DNA of 64,000 nucleotides, from positions 62,001 to 126,000 of the forward strand of contig JAGVSM010001307.1 of assembly GCA_022494885.1 (NCBI GenBank). The letters run 5' to 3'. The notes beneath the pieces are model-generated. The model did no database searches. It saw nothing but the letters and a program-made list of their open reading frames with translations, and was not told the DNA's origin. Positions 11,040-21,938 of the stretch are shown one piece after another. The position numbers and the translations under genes were made by a program. How positions within the stretch are numbered: position 1 is the first letter of the stretch; every line of letters starts with the position of its first letter. The stretch comes from Micrasema longulum. Taxonomy: Eukaryota; Arthropoda; Insecta; Trichoptera; Brachycentridae.

Positions 11040-12000
11040 ATAGAGATTAATAACTTTTGTCCTTTTTCTACGCATTTAGAGTGAATTATCGAGTTAATCA
11101 TTTCATTAATTAAATGAACAAATAGATTTTAATTTTTTTACTATCTTAAATGGCAAATCTGACTTTTACAAACATTTATAATACTACATATTTGGCTTAA
11201 TTAATTTTTTTTATTTTTTAAAAACATAAATTTCCTTATACCCAAGATTTATATAAAAAAATGAAACCTAAAAATTATACAAGATTTATATTTTAAAAAT
11301 TAACCTAAAAATTATACAGCATATTCAGTAGAAATTTTAAAAAATTCATGAATAAATGTAAAAAACAAAATTGAATAATAAAACATTCTCAAATAATACA
11401 ACAAGAAAATCATAAGTACTGTTTCACACAGCTGGGCAAAGTGAAAAAAAAACTGTATATATTATGAAATGCATGAATAAATAAATATAATTACCATTCA
11501 CCATCTTTGAAAAAGTTCAAAAGGTTTGTTCTATAGGAACAGTACCCTACACTAAATATATCAGATACGTGGAAATAACTATTGCTGAGTACATGAAGTC
11601 TGTTTAATACGGCATTACAAGTATACACTGTCCGTGAATTGTTGCTACAATTGTTGTTTTCTTTCCAAAGTTTTGATATTTTTTTTGTCATGGAAAAAAA
11701 CGGACATAGGAAGTTTTCATCGAGGTGTGACATCTGTAACATCAATGATATATACTATGTGCACATATTATATAACATGCATCATAAATACAATATAACA
11801 TAATATAATTATGATCTATATCTGGAAACAGACGACCTCTCAAGGGGAGTGACATCACCACGTCACACACATATTTTTATAAAGGCATCTATTTAAGCGG
11901 GAATTTAAAAATTCAAACTTTACAACAGATGATTTAGCTAAATTGATCATTACATCAATTGTCCTTGTCCTCGGGCACTGCATTAAAACTCTAATTGCGG
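11040..12000. other. AT-rich intergenic DNA, nothing recognised
   Basis: Short open frames only, no homology seen. Confidence 0.4.
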
Positions 12001-12002
12001 CA

Positions 12003-12265
12003 TATCCAGATCACTTGTCACACGGAAGGTAAGGTGATCAGTCTTACTCTCCAGGTGCCAGTCCAGAAACATTTAGATATTGCAGTGTAGAACAACCTTT
12101 AAAACCAATATTTTACGTCCACCCTGCCAGGAAACAGAACCTCAAGAAAGGTAGGTGGACTTATATCTACTCGATTTACCTTTAGAAGATTTTTACCTGA
12201 GAGTAGCCATCGAGTCAAAAATGCTTGTCCAGGGTTCAGGTTATTATTCAGATTCAGATTATTCC
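12003..12265 (-). repeat. SINE-1, long-form copy
   Basis: On the minus strand the order is upstream block (CCCTGGACAAGCATTTTTGA, CGATGGCTACTCTCAGGTAA), degraded tRNA-like part, then the CTGGCACC...AAGACTGATCACCTTACCTT tail. Confidence 0.75.
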
Positions 12266-12284
12266 ATTTTAAGATTTAAAAAAA

Positions 12285-12385
12285 AGTTGTTTTTTTTTGA
12301 TTTTTGGAAAAATTTTATTATGATTTTTTTTAAAGCTTACCATGAGGAATGTTCCTCTGAAATTTCGCGGTCTGGCCCTGAAAAA
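12285..12385 (-). repeat. Dispersed repeat (partner at 46845-46945)
   Basis: The two copies are inverted relative to each other and share GGGCCAGACCGCGAAA, CAGAGGAACATTCCT and ATGGTAAGCTTT. The family is unclassified. Confidence 0.65.
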
Positions 12386-12439
12386 CCTGTATATAGAGAG
12401 AAATCTCAAAATGTTAAGACAGTTATGAACACTACGTAA

Positions 12440-13344
12440 TTATTTTTATATTTGATTTCTGAATACCTGTATTATTTATATTATAAAAACGCACAATAAA
12501 AGAGCAAAAACATTATGCAAACTATATGTTGACTAATTTGTTGATTTTTTTTTGTCGTATCCTCCTTTGTTCTCTTCATTTGGAAAAAAACGGATACAAC
12601 TTATGTCAGCACCCAATATTTTATCTAGAATAGGTAGGTAAATCAAGATTTTAAAAGTTGCCGAATTGCTTCTTGAAAAAATGTTGGCGGTAATATTTCA
12701 AAAGAAAAATGTTCTCACAGATGACAAAAACCGGATATGCGGTTTTATTGGTTTTCATTAGACTTCATAGATGTCGCTAGCGTCTCGTGAAAATTCGAAT
12801 TCTGTCTTTCAGCTTTCGGTATAATAATATGTAATATATCTCTAGTCTGTGATTCTGTCCCATCTGTCAAACGCAAAGCGTGATAGAAAAATACGAGTAA
12901 ATGGAAAAACGCGTGTTTTGCGTGCATAATCATTACGTTACCAATAGTATAGATTATATCGAAGCATTAGCAAATAGCAATCATTATTTTCCTTTGCGGC
13001 GACCTGACCGGACGTCTGTGTTTTGTCGATTGACTACTGACCGAACGCGTGCAATATTAAAAATATATTGTATAATAGATCTATAAAATTTCTGTAATAC
13101 TTTTATGCGAAAGAATTTCCTGGTCGCTCGAAATACAGCAAAGTACTGTATTAACGTAAGGGTGCACTGGTTTATAAATAGTTTTGTGCAATTTGTGACA
13201 ATTATTTTAAAGTTGACTTTTGTGCGGCGCTCATTGGGTAAATTTTGTGCGATCGATTTTGAATCAAGATGTAAAGTGTAAGTTATTTTTGATAATGTAT
13301 TTGACAATAACATTTTTAGAATTACTTGAATTATTTACCTTTGT
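12440..13344. other. Intergenic DNA, nothing recognised
   Basis: Slightly less AT-rich than its surroundings between 12730 and 13270, with several short open frames on both strands but no homology I recognise. Confidence 0.35.
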
Positions 13345-13480
13345 CCGTTTCGTGGTGTAGTGGTCAGGAGCGCGTTTGCCTACCATGCAAAAGATCTCGG
13401 GCTCGATTCCCGGCATGGTTGACATATGGAATATTTATTTAAAAAGGCGTTTTTACACTAGAATATTATATAGAATATGG
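13345..13480 (+). repeat. SINE-1 head and middle, truncated
   Basis: The tRNA-like head (GTGGTGTAGTGGTC, CTCGATTCCCGG as box B) is followed by TATTTATTTAAAAAGG and the start of the tail. A tRNA gene is unlikely because the acceptor stem does not close. Confidence 0.75.
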
Positions 13481-13496
13481 GCAGAATGGTGAATGT

Positions 13497-13690
13497 TACA
13501 CAGTGTGTAAAGTGGCCACTTAAACCAGCCATTGACAGGTCATAAGCCCTGTAGATGCTTAGACTTCTATATTACCTTCTCTTAAATGTTCTTCATCTCT
13601 GTTGTAATATGTTAATATGAACAGCTCCCCAGGGAGTTGAATCCAGTCCATGTCTTCAAAAATTTGGACAAACTCAAAATATTGTTGATA
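13497..13690 (-). repeat. Dispersed repeat R5, copy 1
   Basis: It shares GTGTAAAGTGG, TTAAACCAGCCA, CATAAG.CCTGTA and CTCAAAATATTGTTGAT with 41600-41940. The inverted relative at 28370-28520 and a short piece at 34740-34800 belong to the same family. Confidence 0.65.
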
Positions 13691-13696
13691 TATATA

Positions 13697-14059
13697 GAGG
13701 TGTTCTTTAAACCCTGTCACATCCGAAACCACAATGATCAGGATGGGCAAGAAGACATATTAGCATATTTTTAAAAATATTTAGAACAAAGAAAATTTAA
13801 AAAAATAAAATATAAAAAAAAACAAATGGTTGCTTACTTCTGCAGGGGAGAAGTGAGGGGAGCGCGGCGCAGTGCCAGACTCCCCCCTTTCCCCTCCCCG
13901 TTTCACCCCTGCAGAAGTAAGCAACCATTTGCTTTTTTTAATATTTTATTTTTTAAAATTTTATTCGTTTTAAAAAATATATTTTAATGTGCCAATATGT
14001 CTTCTTGCTCATACTGATCATCGTGGTTTCGGATGTGACAGGGTTTAAAGAACACTCTG
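13697..14059. mobile_element. Fold-back MITE family, copy A
   Basis: The element begins GAGGTGTTCTTTAAACCCTG and ends in its inverse. Arms of about 150 bases pair, including GGTTGCTTACTTCTGCAGGG, around a GC-rich centre. It is flanked by TATA, fitting a TA target. Other copies are at 16305, 37516 and 42799. Confidence 0.85.
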
Positions 14060-14348
14060 TATAAACTATTGTTGATATACTCTACATTTAATTTTGAATA
14101 TATACATACATATACATATATTTTAATTTAATATATTTCTTAATTTTGTGTGGTTTTGGTAGCATTATTTCGATTGACAGATTTTTATTTATTACATTTA
14201 GATTGCACCGAACTACAAATAATAAATTGTGAGGCCCAAAGGGAAATATTTCTAGGTGCCCGAGATCCTAATTAACCGAGGGCCGAAGGGCCGATTACAT
14301 GAGGCTTCTATCTGTAACTGCTCTAGTTCTCTGAAGAGGTAAATAATC

Positions 14349-14463
14349 ATAATCATAATTCCCTTTCCGCACCCAAAGGTGCACAGGGCACTGCACCACA
14401 TCGCAGCGTATCTTAATCATTTTTGTTATATGATCAGACTTACTCTTCAGGTGCCAGTCCAGG
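14349..14463 (-). repeat. SINE-1 tail, cut by a MITE
   Basis: CCCTTTCCGCACCCAAAGGT through GGTGCCAGTCCAGG, read antisense. The copy stops exactly where the GCCCCGATTA element begins. Confidence 0.75.
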
Positions 14464-14704
14464 GCCCCGATTACAATGGAATGTTTACAGAGTTATCTTC
14501 GACTGTCTATAAATAAAAACCGATATTTGTGTACGAAAATGAGTATATTTGCATGAACATTCAAAGTATCTTTGTCGGTAATATATAATTGAACATGTTT
14601 CGAAGAAAATATTGTATGCATATTCCGCTTTTCATACAGAAAACTTAATTTTACTCAGTAGATAAAATTAAAGATAAATGTTAACTTCCCACTGTAATCG
14701 GGGC
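14464..14704. mobile_element. GCCCCGATTA-type MITE, copy 1
   Basis: The ends GCCCCGATTACAATGG and CACTGTAATCGGGGC are inverted. It is 241 bases and flanked by CCAGG on the left and CTAGG on the right, a likely 5-base target duplication with one change. It lies in a SINE-1 tail. Confidence 0.8.
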
Positions 14705-14753
14705 CTAGGGTACGTATTCTGATGAGAAGTTCAAAGCTCAAAAAGTTCGGTTA

Positions 14754-14998
14754 AGCTAAGGTTTCCTAGGACAGCGGTGCCCGTATCTTAACGGCCGTAG
14801 TGAACGGTGATGCGGTGGACAGCCGTCGTAACGGTGACTAGAGAGTGGTTTCCTAGGGAAACGGTGTAAATAAATGCTATGAAAACCATTTTCCCAGGAA
14901 ACCACTCTCTAGTCACTGTTAGGACGGCTGTCCACCGCATCACCGTTCACTCCGGCCGTTAAGATACGGGCACCGCTGTCCTAGGAAACCCTAGCTTT
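14754..14998. mobile_element. Near-perfect 105 bp inverted repeat (fold-back element)
   Basis: The left arm 14755-14862 (GGTTTCCTAGGACAGCGGTG onward) pairs with the right arm 14893-14998 with about five mismatches around a loop of some 30 bases. It is much more GC-rich than its surroundings. There is no coding sequence and no second copy in the window. Confidence 0.85.
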
Positions 14999-14999
14999 A

Positions 15000-15525
15000 G
15001 TAAGCGATCAACTTGAATAGTAAGAATCTATCATTAAAAATAATAAGTCAGCTGTTGGTGACTGCCTCGCACTAGTAAATTCGGGCCTCTGGGTCGCATT
15101 TGTTCGGCCCTACGGGTCTTAGTGGATCCGTCCTTTTGGCCTAGTAATTAAATCGGCGTACGGGCCTTAATTGATCGGCTCTTATACGCTACCCATAATA
15201 GTAATAAAATACATTAAATTATTAAGGATGCTTCCTTATTTTCGCAAAGTAAAAAATTCGTAAGAATTAAAACATCCGAATTTATAAATATTCTCGTGAC
15301 TAACTAGATTGTTTATATTACAAAAATGGCGCTAAGATGACTTAGTCCATTCGAAAAATGGCAAACAAAAATCCTTAATAATACATACAGGCACAATTGA
15401 AATAAATTACAATTAAAGAAAATTAAAGCTGGGACAAAAAAAATGATAGTAATTAATAAATTAGTTACCTCTATCTAAGTGATTATTTAAATCTAGTAAG
15501 ACTCACACCAAAAAAATTCAGATCT
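15000..15525. other. Intergenic DNA, unexplained
   Basis: The segment 15060-15190 is GC-richer than its surroundings, with repeated motifs (CGGGCCT, GGCCTAGTAATTAAATCGG), possibly a degraded tandem array with a period near 30. The rest is AT-rich. Confidence 0.35.
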
Positions 15526-15526
15526 T

Positions 15527-15612
15527 GTCTCGAGTTTACAATACGACGATTAAATGGCCTTCAAAATTGAATATTTGGGTAAATCATAAAAACGCAAATA
15601 CTTATTTTTATC
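15527..15612 (+). repeat. SINE-2 tail fragment
   Basis: ATGGCCTTCAAAATTGAATA and TTTGGGTAAATCATAA match the tail of SINE-2; the tRNA-like head is absent. Confidence 0.6.
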
Positions 15613-15894
15613 TAAAAAAATTAAAATAAAATATTGATATACCCTTTATAAATACATTTTACTTGTTCAGTTATCTACAATTATCTTTTTATTATTATTA
15701 TTGTTTTTTTTAATTTTCGGCAAGCGTCATAAAAATATTTACCACTTTAAAAAAAATGTTTTATCTACCTACAAATGTTTTGTCAGACTTGTTTATATTG
15801 AAAATAAATGATTGCATACCATATGAAACAATTGCTGAATTAAAATAAATATCAATAAAATAAATTAGTTACTGAGTGAGATATAATTGTATTA

Positions 15895-16260
15895 GAAATA
15901 AAAATGCTTTCTTAAACGCGGTAAAAATTAAAGCATTCAATTCTATTTGTAATAGTTTCTTGAAAATGTTGAAAAAATACTTTAATCAAAACTAACTACT
16001 TCGAACGTCATTAGTTCATGTGAATCAACCAATGAAAGAGAGTTGTGAAAGATTTTCGGTTTACGGTAAGCCATCGGATCAATCGGCAAAACAGACCGAG
16101 AAGAAGCGGAAGAGAGCTTGAGACGTCACACGCTAAGTAATTTCAGAAATTTAAAACTTTAAAAAAAAAATTGGCTTAGTTTAATAGTCAATTAACAAAT
16201 AAAAAAATGAAATAAAACCACTGACCTTCCTCATTTTTAACGTATTTTTTAAATTTTAAA
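15895..16260 (+). repeat. Dispersed repeat, copy 1 (partner at 40115-40510)
   Basis: Shared blocks include GAATCAACCAATGA, CCGAGAAGAAGCGGAAGAGA and GACGTCACACGC. The partner is inside intron 1 of the transporter gene. The family is unclassified. Confidence 0.7.
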
Positions 16261-16304
16261 TTTTTTATTTATTCATTAAAACAACAGCAATACAAAAGAA
16301 TATA

Positions 16305-16663
16305 CAGGTGTTCTTTGAACCCTGTCACATCCGAAACCACGATGATCAGTATGAGCAAGAAGACATATTGGCACATTAAAATATTTTTTTAGAACAAATA
16401 AAATTTACCAAAATAAAATATTTAAAAAAAACAAATGGTTGCTTACTTCTGCAGGGGAGAAACGAGGAGGGCGGTGGAGGGAGTCTGATATATCGTCAAC
16501 CGCGCGGCGGCACCCCTCTCGCTTCTCCCCTGCAGAAGTACGCAACCATTTGTTTTTTTTTTTAAATTGTTCGTTCCAAATATTTTTTTAAATATGCTAA
16601 TATGTCTTCTTGCCCATACTGATCATCGTGGTTTCAGATGTGACGGGGTTTAAAGAACACCTG
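16305..16663. mobile_element. Fold-back MITE family, copy B
   Basis: The best-preserved copy: termini CAGGTGTTCTTTGAACCCTG and its inverse ...GAACACCTG, with TATA on both sides. The arms contain CATCCGAAACCACGATGATC and the TTCTGCAGGGGAGAA core motif. Confidence 0.88.
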
Positions 16664-16679
16664 TATACAACATTATATA

Positions 16680-17855
16680 AAAAAAAACATAAAATAAAGA
16701 CAAATTAGTTTTCCACATAAATACAATTATAAAAATCCAGTTCAGTTAGTTTTTGTGTGTGAGGATGCGTGGGTAAGTGAGTGGAGTGTGGTTTTGGTAG
16801 GTATGTGAATATGTGTGTGTGTATATGGGTGTGAGGGTGAGTTTATGGACAGGGTAAGTGTGTGTTTGATATGAGTGAATAGAAACAACTTAAATTAATA
16901 ATGTAAAAATATTTCTTTTATGAAGAAACATAATTTTTTTCATATAATAATTCTTGTTTTAAAAGTGAGTTTACTGCAGTTAAATATATCTATGCTATTG
17001 AAAAATACATTATAATTACGCGCTAAGCGAATCAGAGGAGAGTTCTGTGCATAGTTGGTGCGAACTGTAGGTACATGGAAAAATACAGATTAGTGTGACG
17101 GGTGCGGTAGACAGGTATATTAAGGGCCAACTCAGAAACCAGAACAGGACTATCAAGACGTTCATTAAGAATGTCATGTAAATTCCTCATATCTAATACC
17201 AAACGACGATCCTCAAGACTAAGTATATTATGTTAATGACAAGAAGTTTTATAGTTAAGGTCCGTAAATCTGGATCGCCAATTGAGATGTCTCAAAAATG
17301 TTTGCTGAATATTTTCAAGTCTTATCTTGTGTGTGGAATACTGAGGAGACCACACAGTGGAGGCATAATCAAGGAGACTGCGAATGTAAGCGAAATAAAT
17401 AAATTTGATACTACCAATATCATTAAAAACTTGGCAAGTGCGGATAACGAAACCTAAGTTTCTGTATACCCGGTTCACTATATTTTCGATGTGGTTTTCA
17501 TACGTATTTTTTTTAAAATCAAGAATTACATCAATATCACGAACACTTTCAACTCGTTGTATAGCTTGATTACTTATAAAATAGTGATACAAAATAGGTT
17601 TGGAGCTACGCGAAAAAGAAATGAGCAAACATTTGGAGACTTTTACATTCATGATTTTTTTTCATAGTAATCTGTTAATCGGTAAAGATCGTCTTGGAGA
17701 TTATGGCAGTCGCTAGTATCTTTGATATTCAGATATATTTTTTTATCGTCAGTATACATCAAGAAATTTGAATTATGGACGACTGCATATATATCATAAA
17801 GGTACGCATTATAGAGCGACGGGCCCAAGTGTGACCCTTGAGGAACTCCCAAAAA
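16680..17855 (-). pseudogene. Jockey/CR1-like LINE, 5'-truncated reverse transcriptase
   Basis: On the minus strand the frame opens with GVPQGSHLGPSLYNAYLYDI (RT motif), then YTDDKKIY in place of YADD. After a stop it continues with VSKCLLISFSR, RVESVRDIDVILDFK, NLGFVIRT, SLLDYASTVWSPQY and RLENIQQTFLRHL. The C-terminal region and 3' UTR run to about 16680, next to fold-back copy B. Stops make it dead. Confidence 0.85.
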
Positions 17856-18001
17856 TAAATTTTAAATTTAAATAATGGAGCAATTATAAAAAAATATATG
17901 CATATATTACGTGTTACATACATTCTTATTGTTACTGTAGTAGACTTTGTAATCTGGGCAGGCTAAAAAAAAATTCATTCACGTATGTAAAGTAAAATAT
18001 C

Positions 18002-18150
18002 ATTATCATCATCCGTCCGCGCATAATAGTGCATACAGCTCTGCAAAGGTACAATGAATGCACCATATATATCAATTTTCTGTTACATGAAGATAAGATG
18101 ATCAGCCTAACGCTTAGATGCCAGTCTAGGAATATAAAATAATGCAGCGA
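18002..18150 (-). repeat. SINE-1 tail fragment
   Basis: It contains the degraded GTGCATA..., CACCATATAT, AAGATGATCAGCCTAACGCT and CCAGTCTAGG motifs of the tail, antisense. Confidence 0.65.
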
Positions 18151-18299
18151 AGAACCACGTTTTTGATCAATATTTCAATGTCATTTTCGTAGATACATAT
18201 GTAGCATTATACATTTATTTAGAGCAATTCAGCAAATTTGATTTATCTGTAAGAAATTTATACAAGCCTCATTCTCGTAGGACTACCGGTTATACCTGG

Positions 18300-18445
18300 G
18301 CCTCAATTATGAACGCTATCTTCATCTGTACATACCGAGACGGTATACTTAACTTCTGTACTATCTGTATCTTCGTCGGCATGTTCTACCTGCTTGTCAT
18401 ATCGACATCATATGATCGAAACGAAACAATGAATGTTCGCAAAAA
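18300..18445. mobile_element. GCCCCGATTA-type MITE, partial copy
   Basis: It begins GCCTCAATTATGAACG after CCTGG at 18295-18299 and matches the right arm of the 50686 copy (CATCTTCATC, ACCGAGACGGTATA). The other end was not found. Confidence 0.6.
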
Positions 18446-18949
18446 ATAGTTCGCGTTCCTTACTTCATTAACATTTAAATTAGTTCTCATAAATATTTTA
18501 AATAGGCTTCTGTGATAGAAAGTTCCCACTTCAAAGCCTCAAAACAATAAAAAATTAAGTAAATCGTAATCAAAGGAAAAATTTCTCGGTGGAACAAAAT
18601 TTTTGTCACTAATGCGTAGATAAACGTATCGAGGGGTCTAGACCTGTCGATACAAACCGATGTACTTACATAAAAACTTGATGGTGGGGGGATCGGTAGC
18701 GTATCGTAGTAATCGGTTGGGAGAATTTTGTCTTCGACAATAACGTCATACTGAAGCCATGTCATTTAAGTGCGTAGATATGTGTACCGTGACGTACGCT
18801 TTCCCTTGCTTCATATCGAGGTACCTACCCAAAACTTGAAGGTGGGGGGTCGGTAGTGTATCTTTGTAATCCCTAGAGAGAATTTATCTTCAACTATACC
18901 GTCAAGATGAAGGTATGAAGTCCTTATTTTCCCATCATAATCGTGGCCC

Positions 18950-19010
18950 GAGGGTGTTAAGGAACTCGCCCCCTACCCAATGGCCCAATACTTTACGAAT
19001 TCGGGTTTGA
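18950..19010 (+). pseudogene. Fragment of the RNase H-type LINE 3' region
   Basis: AACTCGCCCCCTACC and ATACTTTACG match, inverted, the 3' region at about 9045-9100. Confidence 0.55.
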
Positions 19011-19077
19011 AAGGGGAGATTTAGCAAAATGAGAACTCTCGCCTTTCTCACAATAGACAGGTTCTTTAAAGACCTGG

Positions 19078-19130
19078 GCTGCGATTACAATGGGAAGCAT
19101 TAATAGGGCAGAATATAGCCACATTATCTG
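19078..19130. mobile_element. GCCCCGATTA-type MITE end fragment
   Basis: CCTGG precedes GCTGCGATTACAATGGGAAG, the terminal motif of the family. The remainder is not recognisable. Confidence 0.5.
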
Positions 19131-19551
19131 TGCATCTAGCCGTTCGTTTTAAAAGCTGACAATTTATTTGATTTTTTAATCGTTCTGAGATGGCCAGTTT
19201 CTGAGAGAGAAATGGGCTTTTAAGAAAAAAATTGGCCACCTCAGAACTATAAAAAAAAGTAATAAATTGTAATTAAAGCAAAAACTGCTCGGCGCGCGGC
19301 GGTACAAAATTTTGTCACTTTCAATGAGTACGTATGTGTACCGTGAGGTACTAGATCCGTACTTACCTTCAAATTTGAAGGTGGGGGGTCAGTAGTGTAT
19401 CTTCGTAATTGCTCGGGATAATTAATCTTCAACTTTGATGTCACAATGAAGGTATGTCACTTTAGCGCATATATATGTGTATCGTGGCGTATGCTTCCCC
19501 TTGTTACATATCGATGTACCTACCCACCTAAAACATGAAGGGGGGAATAAT

Positions 19552-19808
19552 TTTTATCATCATTCCCTTTCCGCATCTAGTGGTGCATAGAGCACTGCAT
19601 TGGTACACCAATCGCAGCGTATCTTGATAATTTCTGTAACATGAAGGTAAGATGATCTGTCTTAGGCTTCAGGTGCCAGTCCAGGAACTATGAAGTATTC
19701 TAGTGTAAAAATACCCTTTTAAATAAATATGTCAACTATGTCAGGAATCGAACCCGAGACCTCTTGCATGGTAGGCAAACGCGCTGACCACTAAACCACG
19801 AGACCGAC
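19552..19808 (-). repeat. SINE-1, full copy
   Basis: Antisense order: CCCTTTCCGCATC tail end, GCACTGCATTGGTACACCAA, GATGATCTGTCTTA, CAGTCCAGGAACTATGAA, GGAATCGAACC (box B) and ACCACTAAACCACGAGA (box A). Confidence 0.85.
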
Positions 19809-20504
19809 TATTTTAACAATATTTTGAAGTTTTAAAGAATGATCAATAACTGTTACTGAATATTTGAATATAATCACTTATCGGCTTTTCTGGATTTAAC
19901 GATTTCAAGACGTACCCGTCTCTTCTTCAGGACACTAATTATACTGACATGAAAATACCACCGTTCGACTTCACCACCATGTAATAATTTTCTGTATCTA
20001 AATTTATAAAAATTTCGGGTCGACACAAAATACGCCAAATAATACATAATTTTAATTTCATAAAAATATAAATAAGTTAAATTATTTTTAAATGCAAGGC
20101 ACATCTTTTTTACTTATTTTTAAAACCATTATATTTATTTAAGTTGGATAATAGACGAATAATATAATATTTTTGTTGATTTAGATTTATTTATGACAAA
20201 ATATATCGTTTTACTTTACGTATTGAATTACATTACACATTTTATTTGTACAAAATATCCCCAATCATCAAAAGTGCTGGTATGAGGGGATATAATATAG
20301 GTATTATGACACTATTCAATGTCGATAAAATGACATCACATATCATTTGTCACATGGGATTTTTTTTGTATGTCTTTTAAGACACTAGAAAGTGAACTGT
20401 CTTACTATATCGCTGTATACATAAAACTGTTACTTTTTCTGTTAGTCATAGATTGTACGTAAGTTAAATTATTTGACGCTCTTCTATTTCATTGTGGTTC
20501 GCTG

Positions 20505-20742
20505 TCGGCCTCTTAGTGTAGTGGTCAGCGCGTTTGCTTACCATGCAAGAGGTACCGGGTTCGATTCCCGACATGGTTGATATGAAATGTTTATTTAAAG
20601 GGGTGTTTTTACACTAAAAATATTTCATAGTCCCTGGACTGGTACCTGAAGCGTGCGACTGATCATCTTACTTTCATGAAACAAAAATGATCAAGATACG
20701 CTGCGATTGGTGTGCCAATGCGGAAAGGGAATGATGATGATA
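20505..20742 (+). repeat. SINE-1, full copy
   Basis: Head GGCCTCTTAGTGTAGTGGTC (box A region) and GGGTTCGATTCCCGACATGG (box B), then TATTTAAAGGGGTG, AGTCCCTGGACTGGTACCTG and a tail ending GCGGAAAGGGAATGATGATG. The tRNA-like head may trip tRNA finders. Confidence 0.87.
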
Positions 20743-20749
20743 TTGTGAT

Positions 20750-21250
20750 TCAAATTTAAATTGATTTCTTCTTTATTTTCTACCCTTAATATTATCTTTA
20801 CCTTTTCTGGATAAATTAATAAATACAAATAAATAGAGCAGCAAACTTCCGTCGTCATCACCAAAGTACTTTCGAAACGACCCAATTTTTCCGGACACGG
20901 AGCTATGAGAAGTTACCTATATAGGTTTAAATTAAGGAATGATGACTATTGTCCATGCGATGATATTTCTTCACAAAGTATCGAATATCTATTATTTCAG
21001 TGCCCATTTTTCAGTTTACAACGCCATAATCTTGAAGCAGAATGCAGGAAAGATGGCAAATATCCACACTGTAGTTAAAAACAGTTATCACGCTCTATTG
21101 TTCTTGAACTTTGCAACAATGGTGATTGGACTCATAAAGGTAATAAACCAAAATCGGTGATCGATCATCCCATTTCCAAGACAAACAAAAACGATTTTTT
21201 CCGAGTACATGACACGTAAGTCTACTAAATACAGGGGTCCAAATATATAT
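20750..21250. other. Intergenic DNA, nothing recognised
   Basis: Short frames only; 20890-21230 is slightly less AT-rich but shows no homology I can name. Confidence 0.35.
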
Positions 21251-21253
21251 AAA

Positions 21254-21937
21254 AAACTAGCTGACCAGATACACGTTGTCCTGCCCGAAAGTTGGCTTGC
21301 CTTGGAAAAATACTTTTTATTGATAAGTAGATAACTAGGTACTTGTTTGTGATTAAATTTCAAAACTAAAAATAGTTTATATTCAAATATTAAATTTAAG
21401 TAGGTACTTGTTTATGGTTGAATTCCAAGACATAAAATAAATATTTTTTCACATATGGCATTCTTTTTGCAAACGTCAAACTCCGGTCTTTTCACCAACA
21501 GAGGGCTGTACTTATTTATGTAGGAATACGATTTAAAAAAAATATTAAATTTTATATTATTTTAGTATTACCAAAAATCCAGTAATAAGAAATAAATGGG
21601 AAGAATATATAAAGAATATACGGAAATAATCTGATTGAGGTCCACAAAAAACAAATGCTGTTTGTAAACATTCAAAAAACTTTTTTAAACACAAAAAAAC
21701 AGCATCTTTCCATTTTTTTGCAAATGCATTCTCCTCGAATGCAACACTGGTAGATCGATTAAAAAAACATTTATGCTCCTAACCTATTTTTTACGTATTC
21801 GATTGAAGATTTTAATATCTACGAACACGCACAGCGCAAAGATTAATATTTCTCTGAAAACCGCACGAAAATCGGTTAAGCCGCTTAGGAGGAGTACGGT
21901 GACTTCACACGTACAGAGGAATTATATAAAAAAAAAC
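21254..21937 (+). repeat. Interspersed repeat beginning ACTAGCTGACC, copy 1
   Basis: The start motif ACTAGCTGACCAGATACACG and the end TCACACGTACAGAGGAATTA with a TATAAAAAAAA tail are matched by an inverted copy at 45815-46516. Similar start motifs are common in arthropod repeats. I cannot assign it firmly to Helitron or LINE. Confidence 0.65.
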
Positions 21938-21938
21938 G

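Larger units (their letters stand above)
18650..19550. repeat. Degenerate tandem repeat, period about 155-160 bp, interrupted
   Basis: At least four units carry the same order of motifs: ATGTGTACCGTGACGTA, GTACCTACC.AAAACTTGA, AGGTGGGGGGTCGGTAGT and GTATCTT.GTAAT. They start near 18650, 18780, 19325 and 19460. A 350-400 base insert (about 18950-19320) divides them; it holds a LINE 3' fragment and a MITE end. Confidence 0.7.

Noticed and set aside
13681..14075. 12-base ATTGTTGATATA flanking fold-back copy A as a target duplication
   Set aside because: The other three copies fit a TA/TATA target, so the longer match is more likely chance in AT-rich DNA or local duplication.
20505..20580. tRNA gene (A and B boxes present, also at 13345, 43652 and 50553)
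   Set aside because: Acceptor and anticodon stems do not close, and each head continues into the same SINE-1 body and tail.
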